From Erysipelothrix aquatica (GTDB taxonomy: Bacteria > Bacillota_I > Bacilli_A > Erysipelotrichales > Erysipelotrichaceae): a DNA stretch of 64,000 nucleotides. Shown piece after piece: positions 36,802-46,060 of this stretch. The notes beneath the pieces were generated by a model. The model had not been told where the DNA came from, did not search any database, and saw only the letters and a list, made by a program, of their open reading frames with translations. Where the stretch lies: contig NZ_WTSY02000001.1 in the NCBI RefSeq assembly GCF_009828775.2, positions 57,351 to 121,350 on the forward strand, given 5' to 3'. Each line of letters begins with the position of its first letter. Within the stretch, counting starts at the first letter, position 1. Both the position numbers and the translations under genes were made by a program.

Positions 36802-37608
36802 TCAGTATGACTTAAGTCGATGCTTTATAGCTGTTGGAATGATGACTGCAAGTAAAATCAGAATACCCATCATAACGATAGTTCCTCCAGGTGCAATATC
36901 GAATGTGTACGATGCAGCAAGACCACCCCATACCGACATAAGTGAGAATAGGATTGCATAATACATGGTTTGACGATAGCTCTTTCCGACTTGCATTGCT
37001 GTGGCAGTCGGAATTACCATGAGAGAGGAAACAATTAGAGCTCCAACAATCCTAGAAGCGACGGATACTGTTAATGCAGTTAGTATTAAGAAAATTATAT
37101 TTGTTCTTTTGACATTAATTCCTGAAAAATGTGCAGAAGTTTCGTCAAAAGCGATAAAGAAGAATTGACGGTAAAAATATATGGATGCAATAATAAGTAC
37201 AATTGATAGAATGATAGCCAAAATATTATCACTTCCGCCTATCGCCACGATACTGCCAAAAAGGAAACTGTTAAAATTGGCCGGATTATCTACAAATCCC
37301 ATCAGAATTGCTGATAATCCAATCCCAAAAGACATGATTACAGCAATCGCTAACTCAGTATATTTTCCAAAACGATTTTGAATAATTTGGATACTTAATG
37401 TCGCAATCAGAGCCATCACAATCGCACCTATTAATGGATTAACATTTAAAATAAGTCCTAAAGCAATACCGCTCAAAGATACATGGGACAATGCATCTCC
37501 AATCATCGACATGTGTTTAAATACAATGACGACCCCAATTAATGGAATAGCAACTGCCAGAATGCCACCAATAATAAAGGCATTTCTCATAAATTCATAC
37601 TGAAACAT
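36802..37608 (-). CDS. Metal ABC transporter permease, ZnuB/MntB family
   Basis: This 268-residue membrane protein of the ABC-3 family has about eight to nine transmembrane segments. The coupling region GDALSHVSLSG (about 38-48) is the family signature. It forms the channel for zinc or manganese import with the ATPase and lipoprotein encoded upstream. It is last in the three-gene operon, one base after the ATPase gene. Confidence 0.93.
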   Translation of the reverse strand: MFQYEFMRNAFIIGGILAVAIPLIGVVIVFKHMSMIGDALSHVSLSGIALGLILNVNPLIGAIVMALIATLSIQIIQNRFGKYTELAIAVIMSFGIGLSAILMGFVDNPANFNSFLFGSIVAIGGSDNILAIILSIVLIIASIYFYRQFFFIAFDETSAHFSGINVKRTNIIFLILTALTVSVASRIVGALIVSSLMVIPTATAMQVGKSYRQTMYYAILFSLMSVWGGLAASYTFDIAPGGTIVMMGILILLAVIIPTAIKHRLKSY

Positions 37609-37609
37609 T

Positions 37610-38281
37610 CTATATCTCCTTTACATCATAATCGGATACTGTCAGTACACGATTAATGGGTAAGTTCTCTTGATCCAATTGATGCGTAACCATTACTATA
37701 GTTATATTATGCTTTTCGTTTATATGTTGGAGCAATTCGAAAAGTGTCGCAATCGATTGACTATCCAATCCACTCGTAGGTTCATCAAGAAACATAATTT
37801 CCGGATTCATCATGAGTTCACGTGCAATAAGAACACGTTGCAATTGACCACCTGAAAGATTTGAAATTAAATCATTCGCTTTTGATTCAAGTCCAACGTG
37901 ACGTAATGCATCCATCGCCTGTTTTTTACGTTTTTTATTTGAAAAATTGAAAAAATTGCCACCCTTAATTCGTAATAATACAACTTCCAAAGCGGTAGCT
38001 GGAAAGTTAGAAACTGTACCCAGACCACCTTGCGGGACATATCCGATTGACGCAAAATTTTTGAGATTCAAAATGTTGGACCCAAATATTTCAACCGAAC
38101 CTTGTTGCGGCGTTAGAAGCCCCAACATGAGCTTCATCAATGTTGACTTACCCGAACCATTTGCGCCGACAAGCGCCAAGAAATCTCCTTGATTGATGTC
38201 AAAACTAACATCTTTTAATACGGACCGTTTATCATACGAAAATGATAAGTCACGCACCATTATTATTGGACTATTTTCCAT
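37610..38281 (-). CDS. Metal ABC transporter ATPase, ZnuC/MntA-like
   Basis: The 223-residue ATPase shows Walker A GANGSGKST (about 38-46), the signature LSGGQLQRV, Walker B EIMFLDEPTSGLD and the H-loop VTHQLD. It is in the operon of the permease and the histidine-rich binding protein, so it energises zinc or manganese uptake. Its start overlaps the binding-protein gene by 11 bases. Confidence 0.93.
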   Translation of the reverse strand: MENSPIIMVRDLSFSYDKRSVLKDVSFDINQGDFLALVGANGSGKSTLMKLMLGLLTPQQGSVEIFGSNILNLKNFASIGYVPQGGLGTVSNFPATALEVVLLRIKGGNFFNFSNKKRKKQAMDALRHVGLESKANDLISNLSGGQLQRVLIARELMMNPEIMFLDEPTSGLDSQSIATLFELLQHINEKHNITIVMVTHQLDQENLPINRVLTVSDYDVKEI

Positions 38282-39221
38282 AAGATAATCCCTCCTTCAA
38301 TGAATCTAAATTTTTATACATAATAGTTGTATAGTTCTCCCCTTCCGCAATCTGTGCTCGGGTCAAACTTTCTAAGGTATAGAGTTCCAAAATGTGAGAA
38401 CCTGTTTCCTTTTGAATGACATCAAGCGTTTTGGATGAACCCGATGGTGTCGCATATAATACAGATATATTATTTTCCTTAATATAGTCAATTGATTGTT
38501 GAAGTCGTCGAGGTGTCGGTTCTTCACTAAGAAGTCCATTAATTACGCCACGTTGTTCTAATCCATATGCGTGTGCTAAATAACCAAAAGCTTCATGCTC
38601 AACAACAATAGTATTGCCTTTATACGGACCTAATGCAGTTCGGTAGGCATTATCTAAGTCTTCCAGTTCTTTTTTCAGTATTTCAAAATTATCCGTGTAA
38701 TCTGAAGCATGCACTGGGTCAAGAGCGATAAAAGTATCTTTGATTGCCTCAACCTGACGAAGTGCATTAAGCGGATCTAACCAAGTGTGGGGATCCATTG
38801 GACCATGATCATGATCATCGTGATCATGGTCATGGCTTTCATGACCTGTTTCGCCTTCATCATTGTGAATCTCTTCACGTTCGATGACTTCACTATACAT
38901 ACCGCTTGTTAATACGCTCGTATTTTTCACAATTGAACTTTTGAGTACTGAATCTGTCCAAGCTTCAAATCCAAGACCATGAATTATAAAAACATCTGCT
39001 TCCGAAATTTTTTGCATGTCTTTGGGTGTTGGCTCAAAACTATGAGCATCTGCCCCGCTCGGCAGAATATTATAGACGTTTACATGCTCTCCACCCACTC
39101 GTGTAGCGAAATCTGCAAGTGGATAGAAACTTGTAACGACATTCAAAGACGCTCTTTGTGGTGCCACTGAGCACCCTGCTAACATAAGCATAGAGCTTAT
39201 GATGATCAGTATTTTTTTCAT
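38271..39221 (-). CDS. Zinc/manganese-binding lipoprotein of the ABC importer
   Basis: This cluster A-I metal-binding protein has 316 residues from the ATG that follows a GGAGG site; a longer in-frame start lies across the operator. The signal peptide ends in the lipobox LAGC (C17 by my reading), so it is a membrane lipoprotein. A loop rich in histidine and aspartate (GHESHDHDHDDHDHG, about 125-140) is typical of zinc-specific members such as ZnuA and AdcA, which favours zinc over manganese. Further ligands are in DAHSFEPTP, DPHTWLDP and EHEAFGYLA. It is first in the operon. Confidence 0.93.
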   Translation of the reverse strand: MKKILIIISSMLMLAGCSVAPQRASLNVVTSFYPLADFATRVGGEHVNVYNILPSGADAHSFEPTPKDMQKISEADVFIIHGLGFEAWTDSVLKSSIVKNTSVLTSGMYSEVIEREEIHNDEGETGHESHDHDHDDHDHGPMDPHTWLDPLNALRQVEAIKDTFIALDPVHASDYTDNFEILKKELEDLDNAYRTALGPYKGNTIVVEHEAFGYLAHAYGLEQRGVINGLLSEEPTPRRLQQSIDYIKENNISVLYATPSGSSKTLDVIQKETGSHILELYTLESLTRAQIAEGENYTTIMYKNLDSLKEGLSYGK

Positions 39222-39231
39222 ATTTCCTCCA

Positions 39232-39250
39232 GTTGCAAATTTTTTGCAAC
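39232..39250. promoter_or_regulatory. Palindromic operator of the metal importer operon
   Basis: GTTGCAAA, a three-base spacer and TTTGCAAC form a perfect 19-base inverted repeat just downstream of the -10 box and overlapping the expected transcription start. The location is ideal for a metal-dependent repressor (Zur, MntR or AdcR class). Which one binds is not visible. Confidence 0.6.
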
Positions 39251-39254
39251 TACA

Positions 39255-39283
39255 ATTATAGATTTGCTTGTTATTTTTGTCAA
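39255..39283 (-). promoter_or_regulatory. Consensus promoter of the metal importer operon
   Basis: TTGACA and TATAAT with a 17-base spacer: a perfect match to the sigma-A consensus. Such a strong promoter fits tight repression by the adjacent operator. Confidence 0.8.
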
Positions 39284-39369
39284 CGATTTTCACTACTTTT
39301 CACTTTTAAAGTATATCTTCTCTCAATTTGCTCACGTATAATTGGAAAGTACATATAGGAGGTTTATGT

Positions 39370-40716
39370 ATGAAAGTAGTAGTAATCGGATGTACACACG
39401 CGGGTACATCAGCAGTTAAAGCAATTTTGAAAGAAGCACCACAAGCAGAAGTTAAAGTCTTCGAAAGAAATGATAACGTATCATTCTTATCATGTGGAAT
39501 CGCTCTCTATGTTGGAGGCGTTGTTAAAAAAGCGGAAGAACTTTTTTACTCAAATCCAGAAGAATTAAAAGGTCTTGGCGCAGACGTACATATGGAACAC
39601 AATGTCACCAACATTGATGTTGACACAAAAACTGTAAGTGTAACAAATATGCTTACAAATGAATCATTTACTGAGTCATATGACAAATTGGTACTAACAA
39701 CAGGATCATGGCCAATTACGCCACCAATCCCAGGTATCCAATCTGAAAATATCTTGTTATGTAAAAACTACAACCAAGCTCAAGAAATCATCGCTCGCAA
39801 AGAAGATGCTGAACGAATCGTTGTTGTCGGTGGTGGATACATCGGAATCGAACTCGTTGAAGCTTTTGTTGAATCAGGAAAACAAGTAACACTTGTTGAT
39901 GGTCTAGATCGTATTTTGAATAAATATCTTGATCCTGAGTTTACAGACGTTTTAGAAGCAGACCTTACAGAACGCGGCGTAAACATCGCATTAAATCAAG
40001 TTGTTCAAGAATTCAAAGCTGATGAAAACGGTAAAGTTAATAAAGTCGTTACCTCAGAAGGTGAATTCGAAGCAGACATGGTCATTCTTTGCGTTGGATT
40101 CCGTCCAAGCAATGAATTAATCCAAGGTAAAGTAGATACATTACCAAATGGTGCTGTTATTGTTAACGAATACATGCAAACAAGCCGCCCAGAAATTTTT
40201 GCAGCTGGTGATAATGTTGCTGTTCATTACAATCCTAATGGACAAAATGCATACATCCCTCTTGCAACAAATGCGGTACGTATGGGATCACTTGTAGGTC
40301 GTAACATCGTCGAGAACAAAGTAAAATACCGAGGAACACAAGGAACTTCTGGTCTTTACTTATTTGGCTACAACATTGGATCAACTGGAGTCACTGTAAA
40401 CTCAGCACCACACTTCGGTCTTGAAGTTGATTCTGTTGTTGTTAAAGATAACTACCGTCCTGAGTTTATGCCTACAACTGAAGAAGTTATGATGAAACTT
40501 GTTTGGGAAAAAGGAACTGGACGAATTGTTGGTGGGCAAGTTATTTCAAAATATGACGTAACACAATCCGCAAACACATTATCCTTGGCAGTTCAAAATA
40601 AAATGACGATTGAAGATCTTGCATATGTTGATTTCTTCTTCCAACCACATTTTGACCGTCCTTGGAATTACTTAAACATTCTTGCTCAAGCCGCACTTGA
40701 TAAAGAAAACGCTTAA
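39370..40716 (+). CDS. FAD-dependent NADH oxidase / CoA-disulfide reductase family
   Basis: The 448-residue flavoprotein begins at the ATG seven bases after AGGAGG. It has the FAD-binding start VVVIGCTHAGTSA, a single redox cysteine in SFLSCGIALYVGG (about C42), the NAD-binding VVVGGGYIGIE and the second FAD motif in IFAAGDN. The single cysteine and size fit water-forming NADH oxidase (Nox2) or CoA-disulfide reductase. In a fermenting, catalase-poor bacterium it would remove oxygen and regenerate NAD. It is a single-gene unit on the plus strand with a TATAAT box upstream and a shared terminator downstream. Confidence 0.9.
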   Translation: MKVVVIGCTHAGTSAVKAILKEAPQAEVKVFERNDNVSFLSCGIALYVGGVVKKAEELFYSNPEELKGLGADVHMEHNVTNIDVDTKTVSVTNMLTNESFTESYDKLVLTTGSWPITPPIPGIQSENILLCKNYNQAQEIIARKEDAERIVVVGGGYIGIELVEAFVESGKQVTLVDGLDRILNKYLDPEFTDVLEADLTERGVNIALNQVVQEFKADENGKVNKVVTSEGEFEADMVILCVGFRPSNELIQGKVDTLPNGAVIVNEYMQTSRPEIFAAGDNVAVHYNPNGQNAYIPLATNAVRMGSLVGRNIVENKVKYRGTQGTSGLYLFGYNIGSTGVTVNSAPHFGLEVDSVVVKDNYRPEFMPTTEEVMMKLVWEKGTGRIVGGQVISKYDVTQSANTLSLAVQNKMTIEDLAYVDFFFQPHFDRPWNYLNILAQAALDKENA

Positions 40717-40717
40717 T

Positions 40718-40746
40718 AAAAAGCTCAGCTTCGGCTGAGTTTTTTA
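40718..40746. terminator. Bidirectional terminator
   Basis: CTCAGC and GCTGAG with a TTCG tetraloop, flanked by A and T runs, between the convergent oxidase and secreted-protein genes. Confidence 0.85.
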
Positions 40747-41919
40747 TTTTACCAACTTTTGGAGCTCATTATTAAACTCTTTTTGATTCCATAAGATAAG
40801 TTGGTTTATGTTTTCATTCGATATATAACGATATCTCTTCTTGATTGGGAGAACTAAAATTGTTCTTTTAACACTATGATTATCAAAACGATACTTTACT
40901 TTTTGTTTGCCGGGTATACGCGTATTGACTGATGATTGACTTGGCTTAACCAGATGCGTTACTGATTCGTTATCGTAGCCTTTAGCAGTTACATTATGCA
41001 TTACATCAATCGTATCATACTGTAATACCGTTAAATCAGGAGCTATGATTACAGGATCACTTTTAAGTGAAACGATACTTAATGTTAAGCCTTTATCTTG
41101 TGGATACGATACAAAATTACTTTGTACGAAAGCTTTCTTTTCATCACCTTCTACAACACGATTACGCAAACCATCACATCTATCCAGACGAACACCAAGT
41201 TCGATTGCTTTTACCAGGCCGTTTGGCCGAACACTCTTAATTTTCTTAAAAGAGCTATTGTGCGTGTAAAAACTATCTCTTCCATAGTTTTGTGAGCAAT
41301 TTTCATATTGAACAGTTGGCGTTTGAAAATTCAAATATGGTTTAGCCCTAGCAACCACTGTGGGATGTATGATTTTAATATTTTGATATCTAAAATCACT
41401 ATTTAGTGTATAGGATAGAATTTTAGATTTGTGCACAATGTCACTTTCGTTTAAATAGTTGACTCGACTCGAAAAATTTTCACCGGTGCTTGCTACACTC
41501 ATATGAATTCGTATTGAGTAATCATCAATTTTTAGTTTTGACAGTGGAACTTCAAATTTAAACCCAACGTTCTCATAGTCGTAATTGCAATCCGCTTTAT
41601 ACTTTTCGAAAAAGTTACACTTGGGATAACCACGATATTCCATCAAATCCGTTAGCGAAACATCTTCAACCGTACCTGACTCCCACATTGAATGCGCATT
41701 CCCTCTTAATTCCAATTTAAATGAATGTGTTTTATCATTCAATAAGTGAGTCCGATTTCGTACTAATGCCCACCCTTCTATCACTAACCCTGTTTCATTC
41801 AATTGGATGTTTGATACTTCATGCATAAAACTCTGACGTTCCGCTACAACCTTTATCGAAGTACAATGAGAAAAAAAGAAACAAACTAACATGATAAAGA
41901 TACTCGTGAATCGTTTCAT
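40744..41919 (-). CDS. Secreted protein of unknown function with Ig-like domain
   Basis: I do not recognise this 391-residue protein as a whole. A Sec signal peptide is clear (hydrophobic 5-20, cleavage probably near 20-26). No good lipobox is present (FSHC). Residues about 30-165 look like a beta-sandwich (LNETGLVIEGWALV, GFKFEVPL). Residues about 285-360 resemble a DUF5011/Ig-like repeat, with VNTRIPGKQKVKYRF. Four cysteines in the mature part (YPKCNFF, KADCNYD, ENCSQN, DRCDGL) may form disulfides. No wall anchor or membrane segment is seen, so it should be released. The single-gene unit suggests an accessory, lineage-specific function. Confidence 0.65.
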   Translation of the reverse strand: MKRFTSIFIMLVCFFFSHCTSIKVVAERQSFMHEVSNIQLNETGLVIEGWALVRNRTHLLNDKTHSFKLELRGNAHSMWESGTVEDVSLTDLMEYRGYPKCNFFEKYKADCNYDYENVGFKFEVPLSKLKIDDYSIRIHMSVASTGENFSSRVNYLNESDIVHKSKILSYTLNSDFRYQNIKIIHPTVVARAKPYLNFQTPTVQYENCSQNYGRDSFYTHNSSFKKIKSVRPNGLVKAIELGVRLDRCDGLRNRVVEGDEKKAFVQSNFVSYPQDKGLTLSIVSLKSDPVIIAPDLTVLQYDTIDVMHNVTAKGYDNESVTHLVKPSQSSVNTRIPGKQKVKYRFDNHSVKRTILVLPIKKRYRYISNENINQLILWNQKEFNNELQKLVK

Positions 41920-41963
41920 TACGTCACCTCTATCTTAAATATGCTATCTGCTCACCTAATCAT

Positions 41964-41996
41964 AAAAAAAGACTAGCATATTCATGCTAGTCTTTT
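41964..41996 (-). terminator. Terminator after the YugP-like protease gene
   Basis: GACTAGCAT and ATGCTAGTC form a 9-base-pair stem with an A/T-rich flank. Confidence 0.8.
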
Positions 41997-42685
41997 CTGC
42001 TATTAAAAACTGCGATGTATCTTAGCACCGACATTAGTGTCGCTACTAAAGCTGCAACATATGTTAATGCTGCTGCTGATAACATTTTGCGAGCTCCAGG
42101 AAGCTCATTTTGGGTTAAAATTGCTTGTTGATCTAAAATCTTCAAGGCTCTTGCAGAAGCGTTGAACTCAACTGGAAGTGTCACCAACTGGAACGCAGCC
42201 ATCAATAATAAGGCTCCAATTCCGACATAGAAAATCGTAGTATCTTGCGCAAAAATCCCAATCATGATTGCAATCATTGAAATACTGTTACCTGTAATTG
42301 CCAAAGGCAACAACTTGTTTCTTATTCCGATAAAAGCATATGCTTCCGCATGTTGAATAGCGTGCCCGACTTCGTGGGCTGCAACAGACACTGAAGCAAT
42401 TGAATTATTTTTATATACATCTGGTGAAAGGGCTACAATTTTCTTTGTAGGATCATAATGGTCACTTAAGACCCCGCCTTTTGATTGAACCACTTCAACG
42501 TCTGTAATATTATTCAATTCAAGTATACGGCGTGCAACATCAGCACCCGTCATTGATCCCATAGTTTTAACTTTGCTATATTTGCTATAGTTAGATTTTA
42601 CAAACATTTGTGCAACTAATGATAAAATTGCAGCAATTAGAATAAAACCCATACCTACGGGATTAAAATAAAGATATGGCATCAT
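41987..42685 (-). CDS. YugP-like membrane zinc metallopeptidase
   Basis: The 232-residue protein belongs to the YugP (neutral zinc metallopeptidase type 2) family. The zinc site HEVGH is at about 104-108 in SVAAHEVGHAIQHAE. A hydrophobic N-terminal segment and three C-terminal segments place it in the membrane. Its substrates are unknown; membrane protein quality control is a common guess. It is separated from the hup gene by that gene's terminator. Confidence 0.92.
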   Translation of the reverse strand: MMPYLYFNPVGMGFILIAAILSLVAQMFVKSNYSKYSKVKTMGSMTGADVARRILELNNITDVEVVQSKGGVLSDHYDPTKKIVALSPDVYKNNSIASVSVAAHEVGHAIQHAEAYAFIGIRNKLLPLAITGNSISMIAIMIGIFAQDTTIFYVGIGALLLMAAFQLVTLPVEFNASARALKILDQQAILTQNELPGARKMLSAAALTYVAALVATLMSVLRYIAVFNSRKD

Positions 42686-42708
42686 AAATTAATCTCCAAA
42701 TTTCTATT

Positions 42709-42734
42709 AATAAAAGAGGAGCATCGCTCCTCAA
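42709..42734 (-). terminator. hup terminator
   Basis: GAGGAGC and GCTCCTC with a three-base loop, followed on the minus strand by a T-rich run. Confidence 0.8.
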
Positions 42735-42741
42735 TTAATTA

Positions 42742-43026
42742 TTATTTAACTGCGTCTTTTAATGCTTTTGCAGGTTTGAACCCTACACTGTATGAAGCTT
42801 CGATACGGATCTTTTCTTTTGTTTGTGGATTGAAACCATCACGTGCTGCGCGGTGACGAACTTCAAATTTACCGAACCCTGCAAGATCAACTGTACCTTT
42901 TTCTTCTAAGACTTTTTTGACTTCATCTAAGAATGCATCAATAAACTCATTAGCTTGTTTCTTACTTACGTCTAGGTTTGTTGCAATTGCTTCCCCTAAT
43001 AACTTTTTGTTGTATGTTTCACTCAT
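42742..43026 (-). CDS. hup: HU-type nucleoid protein
   Basis: HU is the histone-like DNA-bending dimer of bacteria. The 94-residue protein has the canonical layout, with the GFGKFEVRHRAARDGFNPQTKEKI beta arm that clasps the minor groove (about 48-70). The gene follows gpsA and der, as in Bacillus (der-gpsA-spoIVA-hbs). It has a GGAGG site and likely its own promoter in the 61-base gap. Confidence 0.96.
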   Translation of the reverse strand: MSETYNKKLLGEAIATNLDVSKKQANEFIDAFLDEVKKVLEEKGTVDLAGFGKFEVRHRAARDGFNPQTKEKIRIEASYSVGFKPAKALKDAVK

Positions 43027-43087
43027 ATTGAAACCTCCATTTCATATTGAAATAATATCATTATACTGCTTAAAACACAAGTTAAAG

Positions 43088-44080
43088 CTACTCTGCTTTT
43101 AAATCGCGTTGCATTAATTCACGAATTGCGGTGACTGGCTCTTTGCCTTCAAAGACGACTTTATAGACCTCTTCTGTGATTGGCATCGATACATTCATTG
43201 ATTTCGCCATATTATGGACAACTTTAGCTGCAAAAACACCCTCTACAGTCTTGTCATTTGTGTCAAAAAATGCTTGGGATGAGTTGTTTTTTCCAATCAT
43301 AAACCCAGCTTGAAAATTTCGTGAATGTTGACTTGTAGCTGTTACAATCAAATCTCCAACCCCACAAAGCCCTAAGAAAGTCTCTGCTTCTCCACCTAAT
43401 GCAACTCCAAAACGTGTCATTTCTGCAAGACCACGTGTCATTAAAGCAGCACGAGCATTATCCCCATAGTCTAATCCTTGCAAGCATCCACTTGCTATCG
43501 CAATGATATTTTTAATTGCAACACCAACCTGCGTTCCAATCACATCATTATTAGTATAGACACGGAAATAATCATTTGAAAAAAGATTCTGTACAAGCTC
43601 TGCAGCATCTTGATTTAAAGATACCGCATTAATTGTTGTCAAATCACGTAATACAACTTCCTCAGCATGGGAAGGCCCAATTAAACTAACAACTCCAAGA
43701 CGCTTTTCAGCATCAACCACTCGCTCAATCACATCAATTAAGAGCTCATGAGTCTCAGGATGAAACCCTTTGGCGACATTAATAATTGTGACTGGTCGCG
43801 TTAATGTTTCATTCAAACGCTTCGCGACTTCTTCAACAGCACTTGTCGGTACTGCGAGTAATACGACATCGGCATTTACTACTTCTTCAAAATCTTGTGT
43901 TGCATCCAAAGATTCATTCAATTTAATACCTGGAAAATATGTTTCGTTTTGGCTGTACAGATGTATATCAACAACTTCATCCAGCTTACGCCCCCAGATG
44001 AGAACTTCATGTTGATTATCAGCAAGAACTTGTCCTAATGCGGTTCCCCAACTTCCTGAACCAATAATCCCAATTTTCAT
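43088..44080 (-). CDS. gpsA: Glycerol-3-phosphate dehydrogenase [NAD(P)+]
   Basis: GpsA reduces dihydroxyacetone phosphate to glycerol 3-phosphate, the substrate that PlsY acylates, so the window contains two consecutive steps of lipid backbone supply. The 330-residue protein shows the Rossmann motif IIGSGSWGTALG (4-15), VAVKNIIAIASG-like VGVAIKNIIAIA with the catalytic lysine, and the conserved GLCGVGDLIVTATS. Its start overlaps the der stop by one base. Confidence 0.97.
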   Translation of the reverse strand: MKIGIIGSGSWGTALGQVLADNQHEVLIWGRKLDEVVDIHLYSQNETYFPGIKLNESLDATQDFEEVVNADVVLLAVPTSAVEEVAKRLNETLTRPVTIINVAKGFHPETHELLIDVIERVVDAEKRLGVVSLIGPSHAEEVVLRDLTTINAVSLNQDAAELVQNLFSNDYFRVYTNNDVIGTQVGVAIKNIIAIASGCLQGLDYGDNARAALMTRGLAEMTRFGVALGGEAETFLGLCGVGDLIVTATSQHSRNFQAGFMIGKNNSSQAFFDTNDKTVEGVFAAKVVHNMAKSMNVSMPITEEVYKVVFEGKEPVTAIRELMQRDLKAE

Positions 44081-45390
44081 TATGCTCCTCGCTTCCTGAC
44101 TAAAATACGAATCGGCGTACCATCAAAGTTAAACGCACGACGTAAAGCATTTTCTAGATAACGTTTGTAAGAGAAGTGTAACAACTCTGGATCGTTTACA
44201 AACACGACAAACGTAGGTGGTGCTGTAGCAACCTGTGATGTATACAGAATTTTTAAACGTTTTCCATGGTGTGATGGAGGTGGCGTTAAACGAATTGCAT
44301 CCTGAATAACTTCATTTAGCACGCTTGTTCCTATTCGGCGTTTACTATTTTCATACGCTTGATCAATAAGAGGTAGCAATGTATGAACACGCTTTTTGGT
44401 TAGAGCCGATACGAACGCAATTGGTGCATATGAAAGATATAAGAATTCACTAGCAACCTGCTTGCGCACATCATCCATCAGTGTTTCTTCTTTATCGACT
44501 GTATCCCATTTGTTATAAACGATAATGATAGGTTTTCCTGCATCGTGCGCAAAACCAACAACGTGCTTATCTTGAGCACGAATTCCTTGCTCTCCGTCCA
44601 ATACAAATAAAACTACATCTGATCGTTCTATAGCACTCATCGCACGTAAGACTGAGTACTTTTCAACGTCTTCGTATACTTTACCGCGCTTACGAATTCC
44701 TGCTGTATCAATAACGACATAATCTTTATCGTGAAATCTAAACGGTGTATCAACAGCATCACGAGTTGTTCCCTCAATATTAGAAACAATTACACGTTCT
44801 TGGTTAAGCATTGCATTAACAAGTGAACTCTTCCCAACATTTGGACGACCAATAATTGAAAACTTTAATTCATCTTCATACATTGTTAGACCCTTTTCAG
44901 GGAGTTTTCGAATAATTGTGTCAAGTAAGTCCCCAACACCAATTCCATGCAAACTACTTACTGCCATTGGCTCATCATAACCAAGTGCATAGAATTCATA
45001 AATATCTGCTTGAAATTGAATATCATCAACTTTATTGACAGCTACAATAACAGGTTTATTCGTTTCACGTAATAAACGGGCAATATGCTGGTCATCATTA
45101 GTCAGACCTTCCATTCCACTTACGACAAAAACAATTACATCTGCTTCATCAATAGCGATATCGACCTGCATTTGAATTTCGTCAGCGAATGCTTGTCCCT
45201 CGATTTGAATTCCACCTGTATCGATAAATCTTAAATCTTTAGTTAACCATGTTGCTTTTCCGTATAAGCGATCTCGTGTGACTCCTGCTTCATCATGAAC
45301 GATTGATAATCGCTCACCCATGATACGGTTGAACAATGAGGATTTCCCTACATTTGGGCGACCAACGATCGCAACAACTCCATCTATCAT
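44080..45390 (-). CDS. der: Ribosome assembly GTPase Der (EngA)
   Basis: Der has two tandem GTPase domains and helps 50S subunit maturation. The 436-residue protein shows GRPNVGKSSLFN (G1, domain 1), DTGGI, NKVD, then GRPNVGKSSLVN (domain 2), DTAGIRKRGK, NKWD and the C-terminal KH-like domain. The order cmk-der-gpsA-hup is a conserved Gram-positive arrangement. Confidence 0.97.
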   Translation of the reverse strand: MIDGVVAIVGRPNVGKSSLFNRIMGERLSIVHDEAGVTRDRLYGKATWLTKDLRFIDTGGIQIEGQAFADEIQMQVDIAIDEADVIVFVVSGMEGLTNDDQHIARLLRETNKPVIVAVNKVDDIQFQADIYEFYALGYDEPMAVSSLHGIGVGDLLDTIIRKLPEKGLTMYEDELKFSIIGRPNVGKSSLVNAMLNQERVIVSNIEGTTRDAVDTPFRFHDKDYVVIDTAGIRKRGKVYEDVEKYSVLRAMSAIERSDVVLFVLDGEQGIRAQDKHVVGFAHDAGKPIIIVYNKWDTVDKEETLMDDVRKQVASEFLYLSYAPIAFVSALTKKRVHTLLPLIDQAYENSKRRIGTSVLNEVIQDAIRLTPPPSHHGKRLKILYTSQVATAPPTFVVFVNDPELLHFSYKRYLENALRRAFNFDGTPIRILVRKRGA

Positions 45391-45395
45391 TTTTA

Positions 45396-46046
45396 CTACC
45401 TACTCTCTATATATTTCTTAATTAACGCTACAATTTCATCAACACTGAGATAGGTTGTATCAATTTCAATTGCATCTTCAACTTTAATTAATGGTGATTC
45501 TTCTCGATTCATATCACGATAGTCTCGATCCACTAATTCTTTGTATAAGGTATCGAACTCTACATCGAATCCTTTTTTTGATAACTCTTCAAATCTTCGC
45601 TGAGCACGTACAGTAACGTCCGCAGTTTGGAAAATTTTAATCTCAGCATCTGGAAGTACAACGGAGGTTATATCTCGACCATCCATCACAAATCCCTTCT
45701 TTTCAGCCATTTTACGTTGTTTAGCAACAAGTAACTCACGTACTCTTGCAAATTTCGATACTTTTGAAGCACCTTGAGACACTTCATCAGTACGAATATT
45801 ATTGCTCACGTCTTTGCCATTCACAAAGATAGAACCTTCTGGCGAAAGTTCTATTTCTGTTTTCATAGCAACCTCAAAGCAAGCTACTTCATCCTCGAGA
45901 TCCACGTTTTGTCTAATACACTCAAATGCTACTGCACGATACATCGCACCAGTATCAATATGTGTATATCCTAAATCTTTTGCTAACCGCTTTGCGATCG
46001 TACTTTTTCCTGATGCACTCGGCCCATCAATTGCTATATTAATCAC
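45396..46046 (-). CDS. cmk: Cytidylate kinase
   Basis: Cmk phosphorylates CMP and dCMP. The 216-residue protein has the P-loop DGPSASGKST (7-16), the TGAMYRA motif and MDGRDI that contacts the base and phosphate. It is 5 bases upstream of der, so the two are cotranscribed. The usual neighbour rpsA (S1 protein) is not present downstream or upstream. Confidence 0.96.
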   Translation of the reverse strand: MINIAIDGPSASGKSTIAKRLAKDLGYTHIDTGAMYRAVAFECIRQNVDLEDEVACFEVAMKTEIELSPEGSIFVNGKDVSNNIRTDEVSQGASKVSKFARVRELLVAKQRKMAEKKGFVMDGRDITSVVLPDAEIKIFQTADVTVRAQRRFEELSKKGFDVEFDTLYKELVDRDYRDMNREESPLIKVEDAIEIDTTYLSVDEIVALIKKYIESR

Positions 46047-46060
46047 TTTTTCACCTCTAA

